Shown here: one piece after another, positions 9,284 through 18,508 of the stretch | Layout of the letters: every line of letters begins with the position of its first letter | Position numbering within the stretch: the first letter of the stretch is position 1 | Source: Desulfonema magnum | GTDB taxonomy: Bacteria; Desulfobacterota; Desulfobacteria; Desulfobacterales; 4be13 | DNA length: 64,000 nt | Assembly: GCF_017377395.1 (NCBI RefSeq) | Contig: NZ_CP061800.1 | Coordinates: forward strand, 2,046,001-2,110,000 | Direction of reading: 5' to 3' | Translations under genes and position numbers: made by a program | Notes under the pieces: model-generated | What the model saw: only the letters and a program-made list of their open reading frames with translations | The model's database searches: none | Told to the model about the DNA's origin: nothing

Positions 9284-9907
9284 ATGAAAGATATCAAACT
9301 TGTTATTTTTGACTGTGACGGCGTCATGTTTGACACAGTAAAGGCAAATACTGCTTTTTATAATCGGATTCTGGCGCATTTTGGCAAACCTGAAATGACA
9401 CCTGAGCAGTTTGATTTTGTCCATATGCATACCGTGAACGAGTCTGTTGCCAATCTTTTTGATGATGAAAAGGAACGTGAAGCCGCAAATGTTTACCGAA
9501 AAGCCATGAGCTACGATCCCTTTTTCAAAGAGATGGAAATCGAACCTTATCTGAAGCCGCTGCTTGAAAACCTGAGACCCGAATACAAAACAGCCATTGC
9601 CACAAACCGGACAGATACAATGGATCGGGTTCTGTCTGAATTCGGTCTTGAAGATGATTTTGACTTAGTTGTCACAGCCCTTGATGTGGACCGTCCCAAG
9701 CCTTATCCTGATGAGCTCGTCAAAATTTTAGAGCATTTTAAGACCGAGTCGCATCAGGCGGTTTATGTAGGCGATTCGCAACTGGATGAAATAGCGGCAA
9801 AAGGGGCAAACATCCCTCTGATTGCATATGACAATCCTTCCCTTGACGGGGCATTTCATATTAAAAGTCTGAGAGAAATTGAAGAGATACTGGATGTCAG
9901 TTCGTAG
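9284..9907 (+). CDS. HAD-superfamily hydrolase, phosphoglycolate phosphatase-like
   Basis: Cytosolic phosphatase of 207 residues. Motif I is FDCDGVMFD with nucleophile Asp10 and acid Asp12. Motif II is the TNRTD segment near residue 108, the motif III lysine is in RPKPYPDE near 145, and motif IV is VGDSQLDE near 165. A helical cap lies between motifs I and II (subclass I). The substrate is probably a small phosphorylated metabolite such as 2-phosphoglycolate or a related sugar phosphate, but the cap gives no specificity. Only a weak purine-rich ribosome site precedes ATG 9284. It lies between a terminator and a long hairpin, so it is probably monocistronic. Confidence 0.85.
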   Translation: MKDIKLVIFDCDGVMFDTVKANTAFYNRILAHFGKPEMTPEQFDFVHMHTVNESVANLFDDEKEREAANVYRKAMSYDPFFKEMEIEPYLKPLLENLRPEYKTAIATNRTDTMDRVLSEFGLEDDFDLVVTALDVDRPKPYPDELVKILEHFKTESHQAVYVGDSQLDEIAAKGANIPLIAYDNPSLDGAFHIKSLREIEEILDVSS

Positions 9908-9935
9908 GCCACAGGTTTCATTTTTGTATCATCTA

Positions 9936-10010
9936 CATGGATTAGCGATAAGCAAGGATTTTTTTCCGGCTCTCTTTTAATCCCTGCTTATCACTAATCC
10001 TTGTAGATAA
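9936..10010. terminator. Long imperfect hairpin after the HAD gene
   Basis: ATCTACATGGATTAGCGATA is inverted, with a few mismatches, in TATCACTAATCCTTGTAGAT (9989-10008), around a T-rich centre. It may terminate transcription or be a small palindromic repeat. Confidence 0.6.
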
Positions 10011-10036
10011 AAAAGGATGTCAATAGCAAATCACAA

Positions 10037-11461
10037 ATGGACTTAGCATATTATTACAATCAGTTTGGTGTTGATGAAAAAATTATCCATGATATCATGT
10101 CCCTGGCGATGTCCCGAGGGGGCGATTATTGTGACCTGTTTTTTCAGCACAGCATCGGAAATCATATCAGACTACAGGACAAGGCTGTCAACAGTGCCAG
10201 TCACAGGGCGGTTCTCGGTGTGGGCATCCGTGTTTTAAAAGGCGACCAGACCGGCTACTCTTTTACAGATGAAATGATGCCCGAGGCCATGAAACTGGCG
10301 GCAAAAACCGCTGCAAACATTGCGGATTCAGGTAAAAAAACTGAACCTGCCCAGGTAAAATTACATAAGATTCCGAATTATTATCCTATTGAAACATCCT
10401 GGGAAGATGTTTCCATTGATCAGAAAATTCCTTTTCTGGAACAAATTAATGACAAAGTCTTTGCCCAGGATAACCGGGTGATTAAATGCAATATTTCATT
10501 TAGTGACGCAACCGCCTATATTCTGATTGCAACTTCCGAGGGAAGAATTGTGCATGATTATAAGCCCATGGTACAAATTTCCGTTAGCTGCACAGCCGAA
10601 CAAAAGGGCCGGCGGGAGCAGAATTATCTAAATCTGTCAGGCCGCAATGGTATTGAATTTTTAACACCGGAGATCGTTGACCGGCTGGCAAAAGAACCTG
10701 TCCGCCGAACCGTGGCGCTTTTTGACGCGGTGAAGCCTGATGCCGGAGAAATGGAGGTGGTTCTGGCAGCAGGCCGTTCCGGCATACTTCTGCACGAGGC
10801 AATCGGCCACGGCATGGAAGCGGATTTTAATCGGAAAGCAGTTTCAATTTTTTCCGACAAGATGAACACACCGATTGCGGAAAAATTCGTCACCATTGTG
10901 GATGACGGCACAAATCCCAATGTCCGAGGGTCTGTGAACGTGGATGACGAGGGAAATGACACGGAAAAGACTTATCTTGTGGAAGAAGGCGTGCTGCGGA
11001 ATTATCTGCATGACCGAATCAGCGCCAGGCATTACAAGGTGAAGCCCACAGGCAATGGCCGACGCCAGTCCTTCCGTTTTGCGCCGATACCCCGTATGAG
11101 AAACACTTATATGCTCCCGGGACCGCACAAAAAAGAAGAGATCATCCGCAGTGTTAAAAAAGGGCTGTATGCTGAAACATTTACCAACGGCGAAGTGCTT
11201 ATCGGCGCGGGAGATTTCACGTTTTATGTAAAATCCGGGTATCTGATTGAAGACGGCAGGCTGACAAGACCGGTCAAGGATGTCAATATCATCGGTAACG
11301 GTCCCGAGGTGCTGAGAAACATTGTCATGGTAGGGGATGATCTTAAAATGGCAGAAGCCGGGGGAACTTGCGGTAAGGAGGGGCAGCGGGTTCCTGTATC
11401 CCTGGGACAGCCCACGGTAAAGGTTTCAAGGATGACTGTTGGCGGCATCAGCTCTTCGTAA
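10037..11461 (+). CDS. tldD: TldD metalloprotease
   Basis: Cytosolic zinc metalloprotease subunit of the TldD/TldE pair, which degrades unfolded peptides and matures ribosomal peptides such as microcin B17. Length 474 is typical of TldD. The zinc site HEAIGH is at residues 253-258, and the glycine-rich C-terminal barrel ends in the usual TVGGI segment. No tldE/pmbA gene lies in the window. The ribosome site is weak. A transposase relic begins directly at the stop codon, and a decayed copy of the last 140 bases of a tldD-like gene lies at 19860-20000, so this gene has taken part in a duplication. Confidence 0.93.
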   Translation: MDLAYYYNQFGVDEKIIHDIMSLAMSRGGDYCDLFFQHSIGNHIRLQDKAVNSASHRAVLGVGIRVLKGDQTGYSFTDEMMPEAMKLAAKTAANIADSGKKTEPAQVKLHKIPNYYPIETSWEDVSIDQKIPFLEQINDKVFAQDNRVIKCNISFSDATAYILIATSEGRIVHDYKPMVQISVSCTAEQKGRREQNYLNLSGRNGIEFLTPEIVDRLAKEPVRRTVALFDAVKPDAGEMEVVLAAGRSGILLHEAIGHGMEADFNRKAVSIFSDKMNTPIAEKFVTIVDDGTNPNVRGSVNVDDEGNDTEKTYLVEEGVLRNYLHDRISARHYKVKPTGNGRRQSFRFAPIPRMRNTYMLPGPHKKEEIIRSVKKGLYAETFTNGEVLIGAGDFTFYVKSGYLIEDGRLTRPVKDVNIIGNGPEVLRNIVMVGDDLKMAEAGGTCGKEGQRVPVSLGQPTVKVSRMTVGGISSS

Positions 11462-11815
11462 CAGCGTATCTTTCAGCGTCTTTTGCCTGTCCGTATGACC
11501 GGAAGGATATTTACGGGAAAATCCGTCAGAACAGAGGAATCCCTGTCATAAGCCACAATCCCCGCAACAAAAATTTCTCCGAAGATGCGTTGCCGTCCCG
11601 GGGCTATGACGAAAACGGCACACCTTACGCTCCGTGCGGACGGCTTTGCCGTTCCAACAGATACGACCACGGCTCGGAAAGCCGTCGGTACGTCCTCGGA
11701 CAGGTCTGGCCGATGAACGGGAAGAGTGCCCTCACGATCATAAGGTCAGAGGCTACAGCCGCCGGATGTCCTTCGACAATAACCCCCGTCTTGTCGGTCA
11801 TCCGGATAATTGCCA
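11462..11815 (+). pseudogene. Decayed DDE transposase fragment
   Basis: Translation from 11462 gives a continuous stop-free stretch with DIYGKIRQNRGIPVISHNPR, then GYDENGTPYAPCGR. After about 11713 the homology continues in a neighbouring frame (EREECPHDH, then SFDNNPRL). This pattern is the middle of an IS1182/IS5-like DDE transposase: the segment after the second Asp, then a Cys-rich insert. It has no start, no catalytic Glu and no inverted repeats, so it is a relic. Family assignment is from memory of the pattern. Confidence 0.55.
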
Positions 11816-12626
11816 ACTGAATTGCGAAAATTCCGCTTCGCTCCATTTCCCCACGCCGGATAATGCCATCTGAATTGTGAAAATTCCGCTTCGCTTCATT
11901 TCCGCACTCCGGATAATTGTCATCTGAATTGCGAAAATTCCGCACTCCGGATAATGCCATCTGAATTGCGAAAATTCCGCTTCGCTCCATTTCCCCACGC
12001 CGGATAATGCCATCTGAATTGCGAAAATTCCGCTTCGCTCCATTTCCGCACGCCGGATAATGCCATCTGAATTGCGAAAATTCCGCTTCGCTCCATTTCC
12101 GCACTCCGGATAATTGTCATCTGAATTGCGAAAATTCCGCTTCGCTCCATTTCCGCACTCCGGATAATTGTCATCTGAATTGCGAAAAATCCGCACTCCG
12201 GATAATGCCATCTGAATTGCGAAAATTCCGCTTCGCTTCATTTCCGCACTCCGGATAATTGTCATCTGAATTGCGAAAATTCCGCACTCCGGATAATGCC
12301 AACTGAATTGCGAAAATTCCGCTTCGCTCCATTTCCGCACTCCGAATAATGCCATCTGAATTGCGAAAATTCCGCTTCGCTTCATTTCCGCACTCCGGAT
12401 AATTGTCATCTGAATTGCGAAAATTCCGCTTCGCTCCATTTCCGCACTCCGGATAATGCCATCTGAATTGCGAAAAATCCGCTTTGCTTCATTTCCGCAC
12501 TCCGGATAATGCCATCTGAATTGCGAAAATTCCGCTTCGCTTCATTTCCGCACTCCGGATAATTGTCATCTGAATTGCGAAAATTCCGCTTCGCTCCATT
12601 TCCGCACGCCGGATAATGCCATCTGA
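11816..12626. repeat. Tandem array of 53-bp and shortened 37-bp units
   Basis: About 16 copies built from GAATTGCGAAAATTCCGCTT, CGCTCCATTTCCGCACTCCG and GATAATGCCATCT. Some copies lack the middle CGCTTCGCTCCATTTC part, and others vary between CTCC/TTCC or TGCCA/TTGTCA. It starts inside the transposase relic. There are no unique spacers, so it is not CRISPR. The GCACTCCGGA core is shared with palindromes at 29.9, 34.4, 47.3, 47.9 and 59.8 kb. Confidence 0.92.
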
Positions 12627-13020
12627 AACAAAAAAGAATTTGATCTGCTGGTTTTATTTAACATTATGATAATAAATGGAAAATAACGCTTAAAATTTTT
12701 CATTTATTTTTTATGATTTTTTTTCTTGCTTTCTGTTATATGATCTGATATAGAAAACGGTTTGAAAAATTGGAGCATGTTTTCCATGTTTTGGGGTGTG
12801 ATGTGGGAGAGCATATGGAAAATTCTCCATCGTATAAGAGGATTGTATGGAAAACTGACAGCCTTATGATGATGGTATGGTTACAGAACTATAGGTAATC
12901 CTTTTGTATTTATGGGTGAATGTTTAATATATAACTATGGTAATATACGACTATGGTGATAAAAATAACATTTGGTCAGCCCCGATCCATGGTGTAAACT
13001 AAAACAGGATATTATTTGCC
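12627..13020. other. AT-rich gene-free stretch
   Basis: About 390 bases between the array and the stress-protein gene. I see no convincing gene. A 27-codon frame from ATG at 12785 is possible but unsupported. It probably holds the promoter for the downstream gene, but no clear -35/-10 pair stands out. Confidence 0.5.
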
Positions 13021-13917
13021 ATGACAGAGTTAAAAAAAATTAAGATTCTGCTTGCCTATGACGGTTCAAATTTCGCCTTGGATGCAGTGCAATACATAGG
13101 AACAGTTTTTCCCAGTGACAGAACTGAAGTTGTTATTTTCTATGTGGAAACGAAGCTGCCCATATCCTTCTGGCATATGGAAAAGGAACTTGACTTCCGT
13201 TTTCATACACCTGAAATCAGAGCCAGCATGGCAACAAGGAAAAAAACAGTCAACCTTGCCATGGAAAAGGCCCGAAAAGTGCTGACAGACTCAGGCTTCC
13301 CGTCAGATTCGGTTCATACGGTGATTTATAGAAAAAATCAGGGAATTATCCAGGATATCATTGAAGAATCCCATCAGGGATATGACGCTCTGATTATCGG
13401 ACGGAAGGGGCACAGCAGGATAAAGGACTTTTTCATAGATACGTTGCCAATCAGACTGTTGGGAAAAATTAAAAATATTCCCCTGATCGTTGTCGGAAGA
13501 AAACCTTCCCATAAAAATATCCTGGTTGCCTTTGACGGGACCCGGGAGATTATGAAGGCTGTAGAACGCATGAGTTCCCTGATTGATACCAGCGGATGCA
13601 AATTGTTGTTATGTCATTCGCAACAGCCCCTGAGGATGTTCCGAACCCCCCCGGAAAAATCTCCATCAGAACTGTTTGATTTGTCTGTGAATTATTTTTT
13701 AGAAGCAGGCTTTTCCCCTGATCAGGTCTCCTTTGAGATTATAGAGGATGAAAAAGATCCCACGCGCTGTATCCTGAATAAGGCCAAATATGGTGGTTAC
13801 GGTACCATTGTTATTGGAAGACGGGCGCTTACGACTTTGAAAAGAATGATGTTAAACAGGGTTGGCAACAGGATTTTCAGATATGCGGAGGGTCATGTTG
13901 TCTGGGTCGTTCAATAA
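13021..13917 (+). CDS. Tandem-domain universal stress protein
   Basis: Two UspA folds in one 298-residue cytosolic chain. Domain 1 (about 5-158) starts with KILLAYDGS and ends with LIVVGR. Domain 2 (about 163-298) starts with NILVAFDGT and ends with HVVWVVQ. The ATP-binding glycine motif is recognisable but degenerate in both (IGRKGHSRIKDF and IGRRALTTLKRM), so nucleotide binding is uncertain. It lies 41 bases upstream of rnfC on the same strand and may be co-transcribed with the Rnf operon, which would link it to energy limitation (inference). Confidence 0.9.
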   Translation: MTELKKIKILLAYDGSNFALDAVQYIGTVFPSDRTEVVIFYVETKLPISFWHMEKELDFRFHTPEIRASMATRKKTVNLAMEKARKVLTDSGFPSDSVHTVIYRKNQGIIQDIIEESHQGYDALIIGRKGHSRIKDFFIDTLPIRLLGKIKNIPLIVVGRKPSHKNILVAFDGTREIMKAVERMSSLIDTSGCKLLLCHSQQPLRMFRTPPEKSPSELFDLSVNYFLEAGFSPDQVSFEIIEDEKDPTRCILNKAKYGGYGTIVIGRRALTTLKRMMLNRVGNRIFRYAEGHVVWVVQ

Positions 13918-13958
13918 TTATTTTTAGATGAAAACATGAGAAAGGGTAATACTGGCTT

Positions 13959-15326
13959 ATGGGTCTATTCAGGTTAAAAGGTTTTCCAGGTACCGGCAAT
14001 TTTCGCCATGGCATCCATCCTCCTGATAATAAAAGCTTATCAGCCGAATCAAAAGTTGAAGTGATGCAGACACCTGAAACTGTTGTCTTACCATTGCTTC
14101 AGCATATAGGGGCGCAGTGCAAACCTGTTGTGAAGCCGCGGCAGATCGTAAGATATGGAGAAGTTGTCGGGGTCGGCAGGGCATTTATTTCAGCCTCCCT
14201 TCATTCACCTGTTGCAGGAAAAGTAAAAAAAATCGGAATGGTCACCCTGCCCAACAGCATGCATCTTCCTGCCATATCCATTAAGACTGAAGGTGATCAG
14301 ATCAACCCTCAGAGATTATGGGATGAGATGACAGCAATGGACTGGCCAAGGGACTGTATTTCAATCTATGCCCCTGAGACCATTGCCAAGATAATTCATA
14401 ATTCAGGGATTGTCGGGTTGGGCGGTGCGGCATTTCCGACCCATGTGAAGGTCGCACCGAATGATTCAAGGATGATTGACACCCTCCTGATTAACGGCTG
14501 TGAATGCGAGCCTTATCTCTCCTGTGATGACAGACTGATGAGGGAGGCGCCAAAGGCCATTGTCACAGGCGCTCTTTTGGCAGGTCGTGCCGTGGCAGCA
14601 AAGGAGATCGTCATCTGTGTGGAGAATAACAAGCCTGAGGCTATCCTAAAACTGCAACAAGCCACTGAGAAGACGCTGATAAAGATTGCCGTGTTAAAGA
14701 CCAAATATCCCCAGGGAAGTGAGAAACAACTGGTCAAATCCGTACTCGGCCTGGAGATTCCCCTGGGGGGGCTGCCGTCAGATGCGGGGGTTGCCATAAG
14801 CAATGTCGCAACCATAGCGAGCGTGGCAAGGGGCGTGATTAAGGAGGGGCCTCTGACCCACAGGGTGATCAGTGTCTCCGGCAGGGGCATAAAACATCCG
14901 AAAAACCTTTTTGTTCCCATTGGTATTTCCATGGGAGAGGTGATCGAATACTGCGGCGGCATCACAGAGGATGCGGCGAGAATCATCTCAGGCGGCCCTA
15001 TGATGGGATTTGCCTTTTCAGATATGACCACTCCGGTCACCAAGGGGACTTCCGGTATCACAGTGCTGACCCATGATGAGATTTCCGATGAGCAGGAAAC
15101 CTCCTGTGTCCGGTGCGGACGCTGTGTTGACGCCTGCCCCATGAATCTTGTTCCCACACGGCTTGCTTTGGCTGCGAGATATAATAATCCGTCCATTGCA
15201 ATCCGATATCATATTAACGCGTGTTTTGAATGTGGCTGTTGCACTTATGTTTGTCCTGCAAAGATCAAACTTGTCCAGCTGATTCGGACCGGAAAAAAAC
15301 TGGTTGCCGCCATGGCAAAAAGTTAA
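13959..15326 (+). CDS. rnfC: Rnf complex subunit C (NADH/ferredoxin electron entry)
   Basis: Peripheral subunit of the Rnf ferredoxin:NAD+ oxidoreductase, 455 residues. The N-terminal barrel-like region (HGIHPPDNK) is followed by the NADH/FMN-binding loop GLGGAAFPTHVK near 149-160, a SLBB-like segment, and two 4Fe-4S motifs: CVRCGRCVDACP from Cys383 and CFECGCCTYVCP from Cys422. It lacks the long Ala/Lys-rich C-terminal tail of E. coli RsxC. It is first of six tightly packed genes, and a GAAAGGG ribosome site precedes ATG 13959. Confidence 0.96.
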   Translation: MGLFRLKGFPGTGNFRHGIHPPDNKSLSAESKVEVMQTPETVVLPLLQHIGAQCKPVVKPRQIVRYGEVVGVGRAFISASLHSPVAGKVKKIGMVTLPNSMHLPAISIKTEGDQINPQRLWDEMTAMDWPRDCISIYAPETIAKIIHNSGIVGLGGAAFPTHVKVAPNDSRMIDTLLINGCECEPYLSCDDRLMREAPKAIVTGALLAGRAVAAKEIVICVENNKPEAILKLQQATEKTLIKIAVLKTKYPQGSEKQLVKSVLGLEIPLGGLPSDAGVAISNVATIASVARGVIKEGPLTHRVISVSGRGIKHPKNLFVPIGISMGEVIEYCGGITEDAARIISGGPMMGFAFSDMTTPVTKGTSGITVLTHDEISDEQETSCVRCGRCVDACPMNLVPTRLALAARYNNPSIAIRYHINACFECGCCTYVCPAKIKLVQLIRTGKKLVAAMAKS

Positions 15327-15342
15327 CACAAGGGATTTTTGC

Positions 15343-16329
15343 GTGTCAGATACAATAAAACAATCAGAAGACATATTAAAGGAGGCTGCCATTCATGTGG
15401 CACCGTCTCCGCACATCCTCAATACTGCAAACACCACACAAAGGATGATGAAGGATGTCCTGATAGGACTTTTACCCATTATATGCATGTCCGTCTGGCT
15501 GTTCAGGGCCTACGCCGTAAAACAGCTAATTATCTGCACATTGGCATGTCTTATCTCGGAGTTCCTTTTTGTAAGAATGCGAGGCAGGTCCGCATCTCTT
15601 GGCGATTGTTCGGCTGTGGTAACCGGCATTATTCTTGCGCTTTCCTTGCCAGGGTCAGCCCCTTGGTTTGTCGGTGTTATTGCTTCAATGATTGCCATGG
15701 GCATCGGAAAGATCATCTTTGGTGGCCTTGGCATGAACATTTTCAATCCTGCCATGGTCGGCAGGGCCTTTGTTATGATCGCCTTTGCCCAGTTGATGGG
15801 AGCCTCTGCTTATGAGAATATGACGGGCCTTGCGGATGCTGTCTCAGGGGCAACCCCCCTGAGTGCATTAAAATTCAGCGGTTCCGCGATTAAGATTTCA
15901 GAGCTTTTCTGGGGTGTCACCAACGGATCGCTGGGTGAGACAAGTGCCTTTGCCTGTCTTGTGGGAGGCCTGTTTATTGTGCTCAGAAAAACAGCTTCCT
16001 GGCAGATCCCTCTGAGCATCATTTTAACGGTCACAGGCATTGCCGGCATCACAGATATTGCGGGTTCCCATTCTGGTGAATTCCTTTTTCACCATCTCTT
16101 TGGCGGTGCCCTGATGTTCGGCGCATTTTTCATCGCGACGGATCCGGTCACATCTCCCCTTACTGCAAAGGGAAAATGGTATTTCGGATTTGGCACAGGA
16201 GTCTTAATCATGGTCATCAGACTTTTCAGCGGTTATCCCGAGGGGGTGATGTTCGCGATTCTCCTTATGAATGCCGTGACACCGTTGATTAATCGCTGGA
16301 CAACCCCTTTACCGATGGGAGAAGCCTGA
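15343..16329 (+). CDS. rnfD: Rnf complex subunit D (membrane flavoprotein)
   Basis: Membrane subunit with about nine helices. The covalent FMN site is SGATPL with Thr171. I take GTG 15343 as start: AAGGGA lies 8 bases upstream and translation begins 17 bases after the rnfC stop. An earlier in-frame start at 15304 would overlap rnfC and lacks a ribosome site. Length 328 fits the NqrB/RnfD family. It works with RnfG in passing electrons across the membrane. Confidence 0.95.
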   Translation: MSDTIKQSEDILKEAAIHVAPSPHILNTANTTQRMMKDVLIGLLPIICMSVWLFRAYAVKQLIICTLACLISEFLFVRMRGRSASLGDCSAVVTGIILALSLPGSAPWFVGVIASMIAMGIGKIIFGGLGMNIFNPAMVGRAFVMIAFAQLMGASAYENMTGLADAVSGATPLSALKFSGSAIKISELFWGVTNGSLGETSAFACLVGGLFIVLRKTASWQIPLSIILTVTGIAGITDIAGSHSGEFLFHHLFGGALMFGAFFIATDPVTSPLTAKGKWYFGFGTGVLIMVIRLFSGYPEGVMFAILLMNAVTPLINRWTTPLPMGEA

Positions 16330-16330
16330 T

Positions 16331-16996
16331 ATGGAATCATCAATTAAAAACACTAATCTGTTCCAGGCATGGCTGGTACTCCTGCTTGCCACTGTTTTCG
16401 GGACAACCCTTGCCGGTGTTCAGACCAAGCTGGGCCCCGTGATTGAGGCAAACAAGATCAATGAGACCATGGAAAAAATTCCAACGCTTACCCTGGGCGA
16501 AGCTCAGGCTGAAAAAATGACTGAGCAGGGCAATGCCCTTGTCATTGAGCCTCGTCTTATTGAAATCAGCAAAAATGGCATCAAAAAGTTTTATACGGTC
16601 TATGATGCGTATTATAAAGACGGCACCAGGGCAGGATTTGTGGCCAAGGCCTCAGGCCAGGGCTATGCGGATAAGATTGAATTGCTCCTGGGTCTTGATG
16701 CGGATGCCAGTACCATCACAGGTCTCTTTATCCTGGACCAGAAAGAGACCCCGGGCCTTGGAAATAAAGTCATAGAAAAACACTGGCGGGACCAGTTTCT
16801 GAACCAATCCTCAGACAAGGGCCTTGTCGTCGTAAAAGGGAAATCAGAAGGGTCCCATGAAATTGGCGCGGTCTCAGGGGCAACCATTTCATCCAAAAGC
16901 GTCACCGGCATTGTGAACAGAACCATTGCCGACATAAAGCACCAGCTTATTTTGCCCCCGGTAAGTGAGAATGATAAAATTAAGGAGAACAAGTAA
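16331..16996 (+). CDS. rnfG: Rnf complex subunit G (periplasmic FMN protein)
   Basis: 221 residues: one N-terminal membrane anchor (about 11-28), then a periplasmic FMN-binding domain with the covalent flavin site SGATISS, Thr185. GLGNKV and the FVAKASGQGY segment are family features. It starts 1 base after the rnfD stop, and its TAA overlaps the next ATG (TAATG at 16994-16998), showing translational coupling. Confidence 0.95.
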   Translation: MESSIKNTNLFQAWLVLLLATVFGTTLAGVQTKLGPVIEANKINETMEKIPTLTLGEAQAEKMTEQGNALVIEPRLIEISKNGIKKFYTVYDAYYKDGTRAGFVAKASGQGYADKIELLLGLDADASTITGLFILDQKETPGLGNKVIEKHWRDQFLNQSSDKGLVVVKGKSEGSHEIGAVSGATISSKSVTGIVNRTIADIKHQLILPPVSENDKIKENK

Positions 16997-17619
16997 TGGC
17001 TGATCAACCCACAGCCTTTGAAAGATTCGTTCAGGGCATTTTGCCTGAAAATCCGGTATATCGTCAGTTGCTTGGTCTTTGTCCGACCCTGGCTGTCTCC
17101 AATGGTATGAAACCGGCACTGACCATGGCCTGTTCCGTTGCCTTTGTGCTCTTGTGTGCCAATGTTGTCACCAGCCTGATCAGGAATCTTTTGAAGCCTC
17201 ATCTCCGCATTGTTGTTTTCACGCTGACCATTGCAACGTTTGTGACAATAGCGGACCGCTTTCTTGCGGCGTATCTGTTTCAGATGAGCAAAACCCTGGG
17301 CCCCTATATTCCTCTGATCATTGTGAACTGCCTTATTATCTGCCGATGTGAGGTGTGCGCTTCCAAACAGTCTGTGTTCACGGCCGCATCCGACGCCCTG
17401 GGCCAGGCCCTGGGCTTTGGTCTTGCCCTTTCAAGCATTGCCACGGTCCGGGAAATCTTTGGCACGGGCATGTTTTTTGGCATAAGGCTGCTTCCTTCAG
17501 CCTGGCCCGACTGGGTCATAATGGTGCTGCCTCCCGGAGCGTTTATCACACTGGGCCTGCTTCTTGGTCTTGTCAACTGGATTGGCATCGTTAAATCAAG
17601 GCGGTCCGTCAATGACTAA
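16996..17619 (+). CDS. rnfE: Rnf complex subunit E
   Basis: 207 residues, six membrane helices. RnfE and RnfA are inverted-topology homologues that together hold a membrane 2Fe-2S centre. Family marks: NPVYRQLLGLCPTLAVS near the start and IPLIIVNCLIICRCE in the middle, with conserved Cys in both half-repeats. The start overlaps the rnfG stop. Confidence 0.95.
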   Translation: MADQPTAFERFVQGILPENPVYRQLLGLCPTLAVSNGMKPALTMACSVAFVLLCANVVTSLIRNLLKPHLRIVVFTLTIATFVTIADRFLAAYLFQMSKTLGPYIPLIIVNCLIICRCEVCASKQSVFTAASDALGQALGFGLALSSIATVREIFGTGMFFGIRLLPSAWPDWVIMVLPPGAFITLGLLLGLVNWIGIVKSRRSVND

Positions 17620-17700
17620 TGGCTGCCTGAGGATTTCAATCCCGGGATTTTGCCAACAAGTATTCTTCCCAACAAGCTTAATTTTTTACAGGCGGTTTTT

Positions 17701-18465
17701 ATGATTTATTTTTTGGATATAATGCTTATTGCCCTGACAGCATCTTTGATTAATAATTTTGTACTTTACTATTTTGTGGGCATCTGTCCCTTTGTCGGTG
17801 TTTCAAGAAAGGTTGAGATGGCCTTTGGCATGGGATGTGCCGTCACCTTTGTCATCAGCATCGCTGCCCTGATCAGTTGGACGATAACCACCATGGTGCT
17901 GATACCCGGTGCGCCATTGTCTTCCTTTATTGCGGGTTTCTTTCTTCCGGAGGAGGCCGCCGGAAAGATAGACCTTACCGTATTAAGTTATATTGTTTAC
18001 ATCTTTGCAATCGCTTCCTCTGTTCAGTTTGTGGAAATGTATGTAAGAAAATTTTTTCCCCTTCTGTATCGGTCCTTTGGTGTCTTTCTTCCTCTGATCA
18101 CCACCAATTGTGCCATCCTTTTTGCCTGTCTCACCATCATGAGCCATATTGTCGGCGTTGACAACCCTGCGGATGCATGGGATATCGGACGCTCCATGAC
18201 CCTGGCTTTCTTCGGTGGTGTGGGGTTTACCATTGCCATTGTGATTATGTCCGGCATCAGGGAAGAACTGGAGATTTGTGATATTCCCGAACCTTTTCAG
18301 GGTGCTGCGATAACACTTATCATCGGCGGCATCCTTGCGCTTGCCTTCATGGGATTCACAGGGGTTGATTCTGGCATAAGGGACACTATAATGCCAGCTC
18401 CGACAGAGCAAAATCTGACGATGGCTCCCCTGCAAGCAGAAATTCTTGCACAATCTGATTTTTAA
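17701..18465 (+). CDS. rnfA: Rnf complex subunit A
   Basis: Six-helix membrane partner of RnfE. Marks: [18 protein letters not shown] and [13 protein letters not shown] with the paired Cys. I chose ATG 17701, with AGGCGG about 8 bases upstream, because this aligns the first helix with the family; an upstream start at 17650 would add 17 residues. Even so, 254 residues exceeds the usual 190 or so: there is extra sequence in the loop after helix 3 ([10 protein letters not shown] to AAGKIDL) and a tail of about 40 after the usual end at AFMGF. Confidence 0.92.
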   Translation: MIYFLDIMLIALTASLINNFVLYYFVGICPFVGVSRKVEMAFGMGCAVTFVISIAALISWTITTMVLIPGAPLSSFIAGFFLPEEAAGKIDLTVLSYIVYIFAIASSVQFVEMYVRKFFPLLYRSFGVFLPLITTNCAILFACLTIMSHIVGVDNPADAWDIGRSMTLAFFGGVGFTIAIVIMSGIREELEICDIPEPFQGAAITLIIGGILALAFMGFTGVDSGIRDTIMPAPTEQNLTMAPLQAEILAQSDF

Positions 18466-18508
18466 TTCGACTTAATCCTGAAATCTTTGTTTCCCAAGTG
18501 AGGTTATC

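Noticed and set aside
11816..12626. CRISPR array
   Set aside because: No unique spacers; units are contiguous near-identical copies with internal deletions, and no cas genes are present.
12785..12868. 27-codon frame after a GGAG motif
   Set aside because: Very short, Trp-rich with no recognisable family; support too weak to call a gene.
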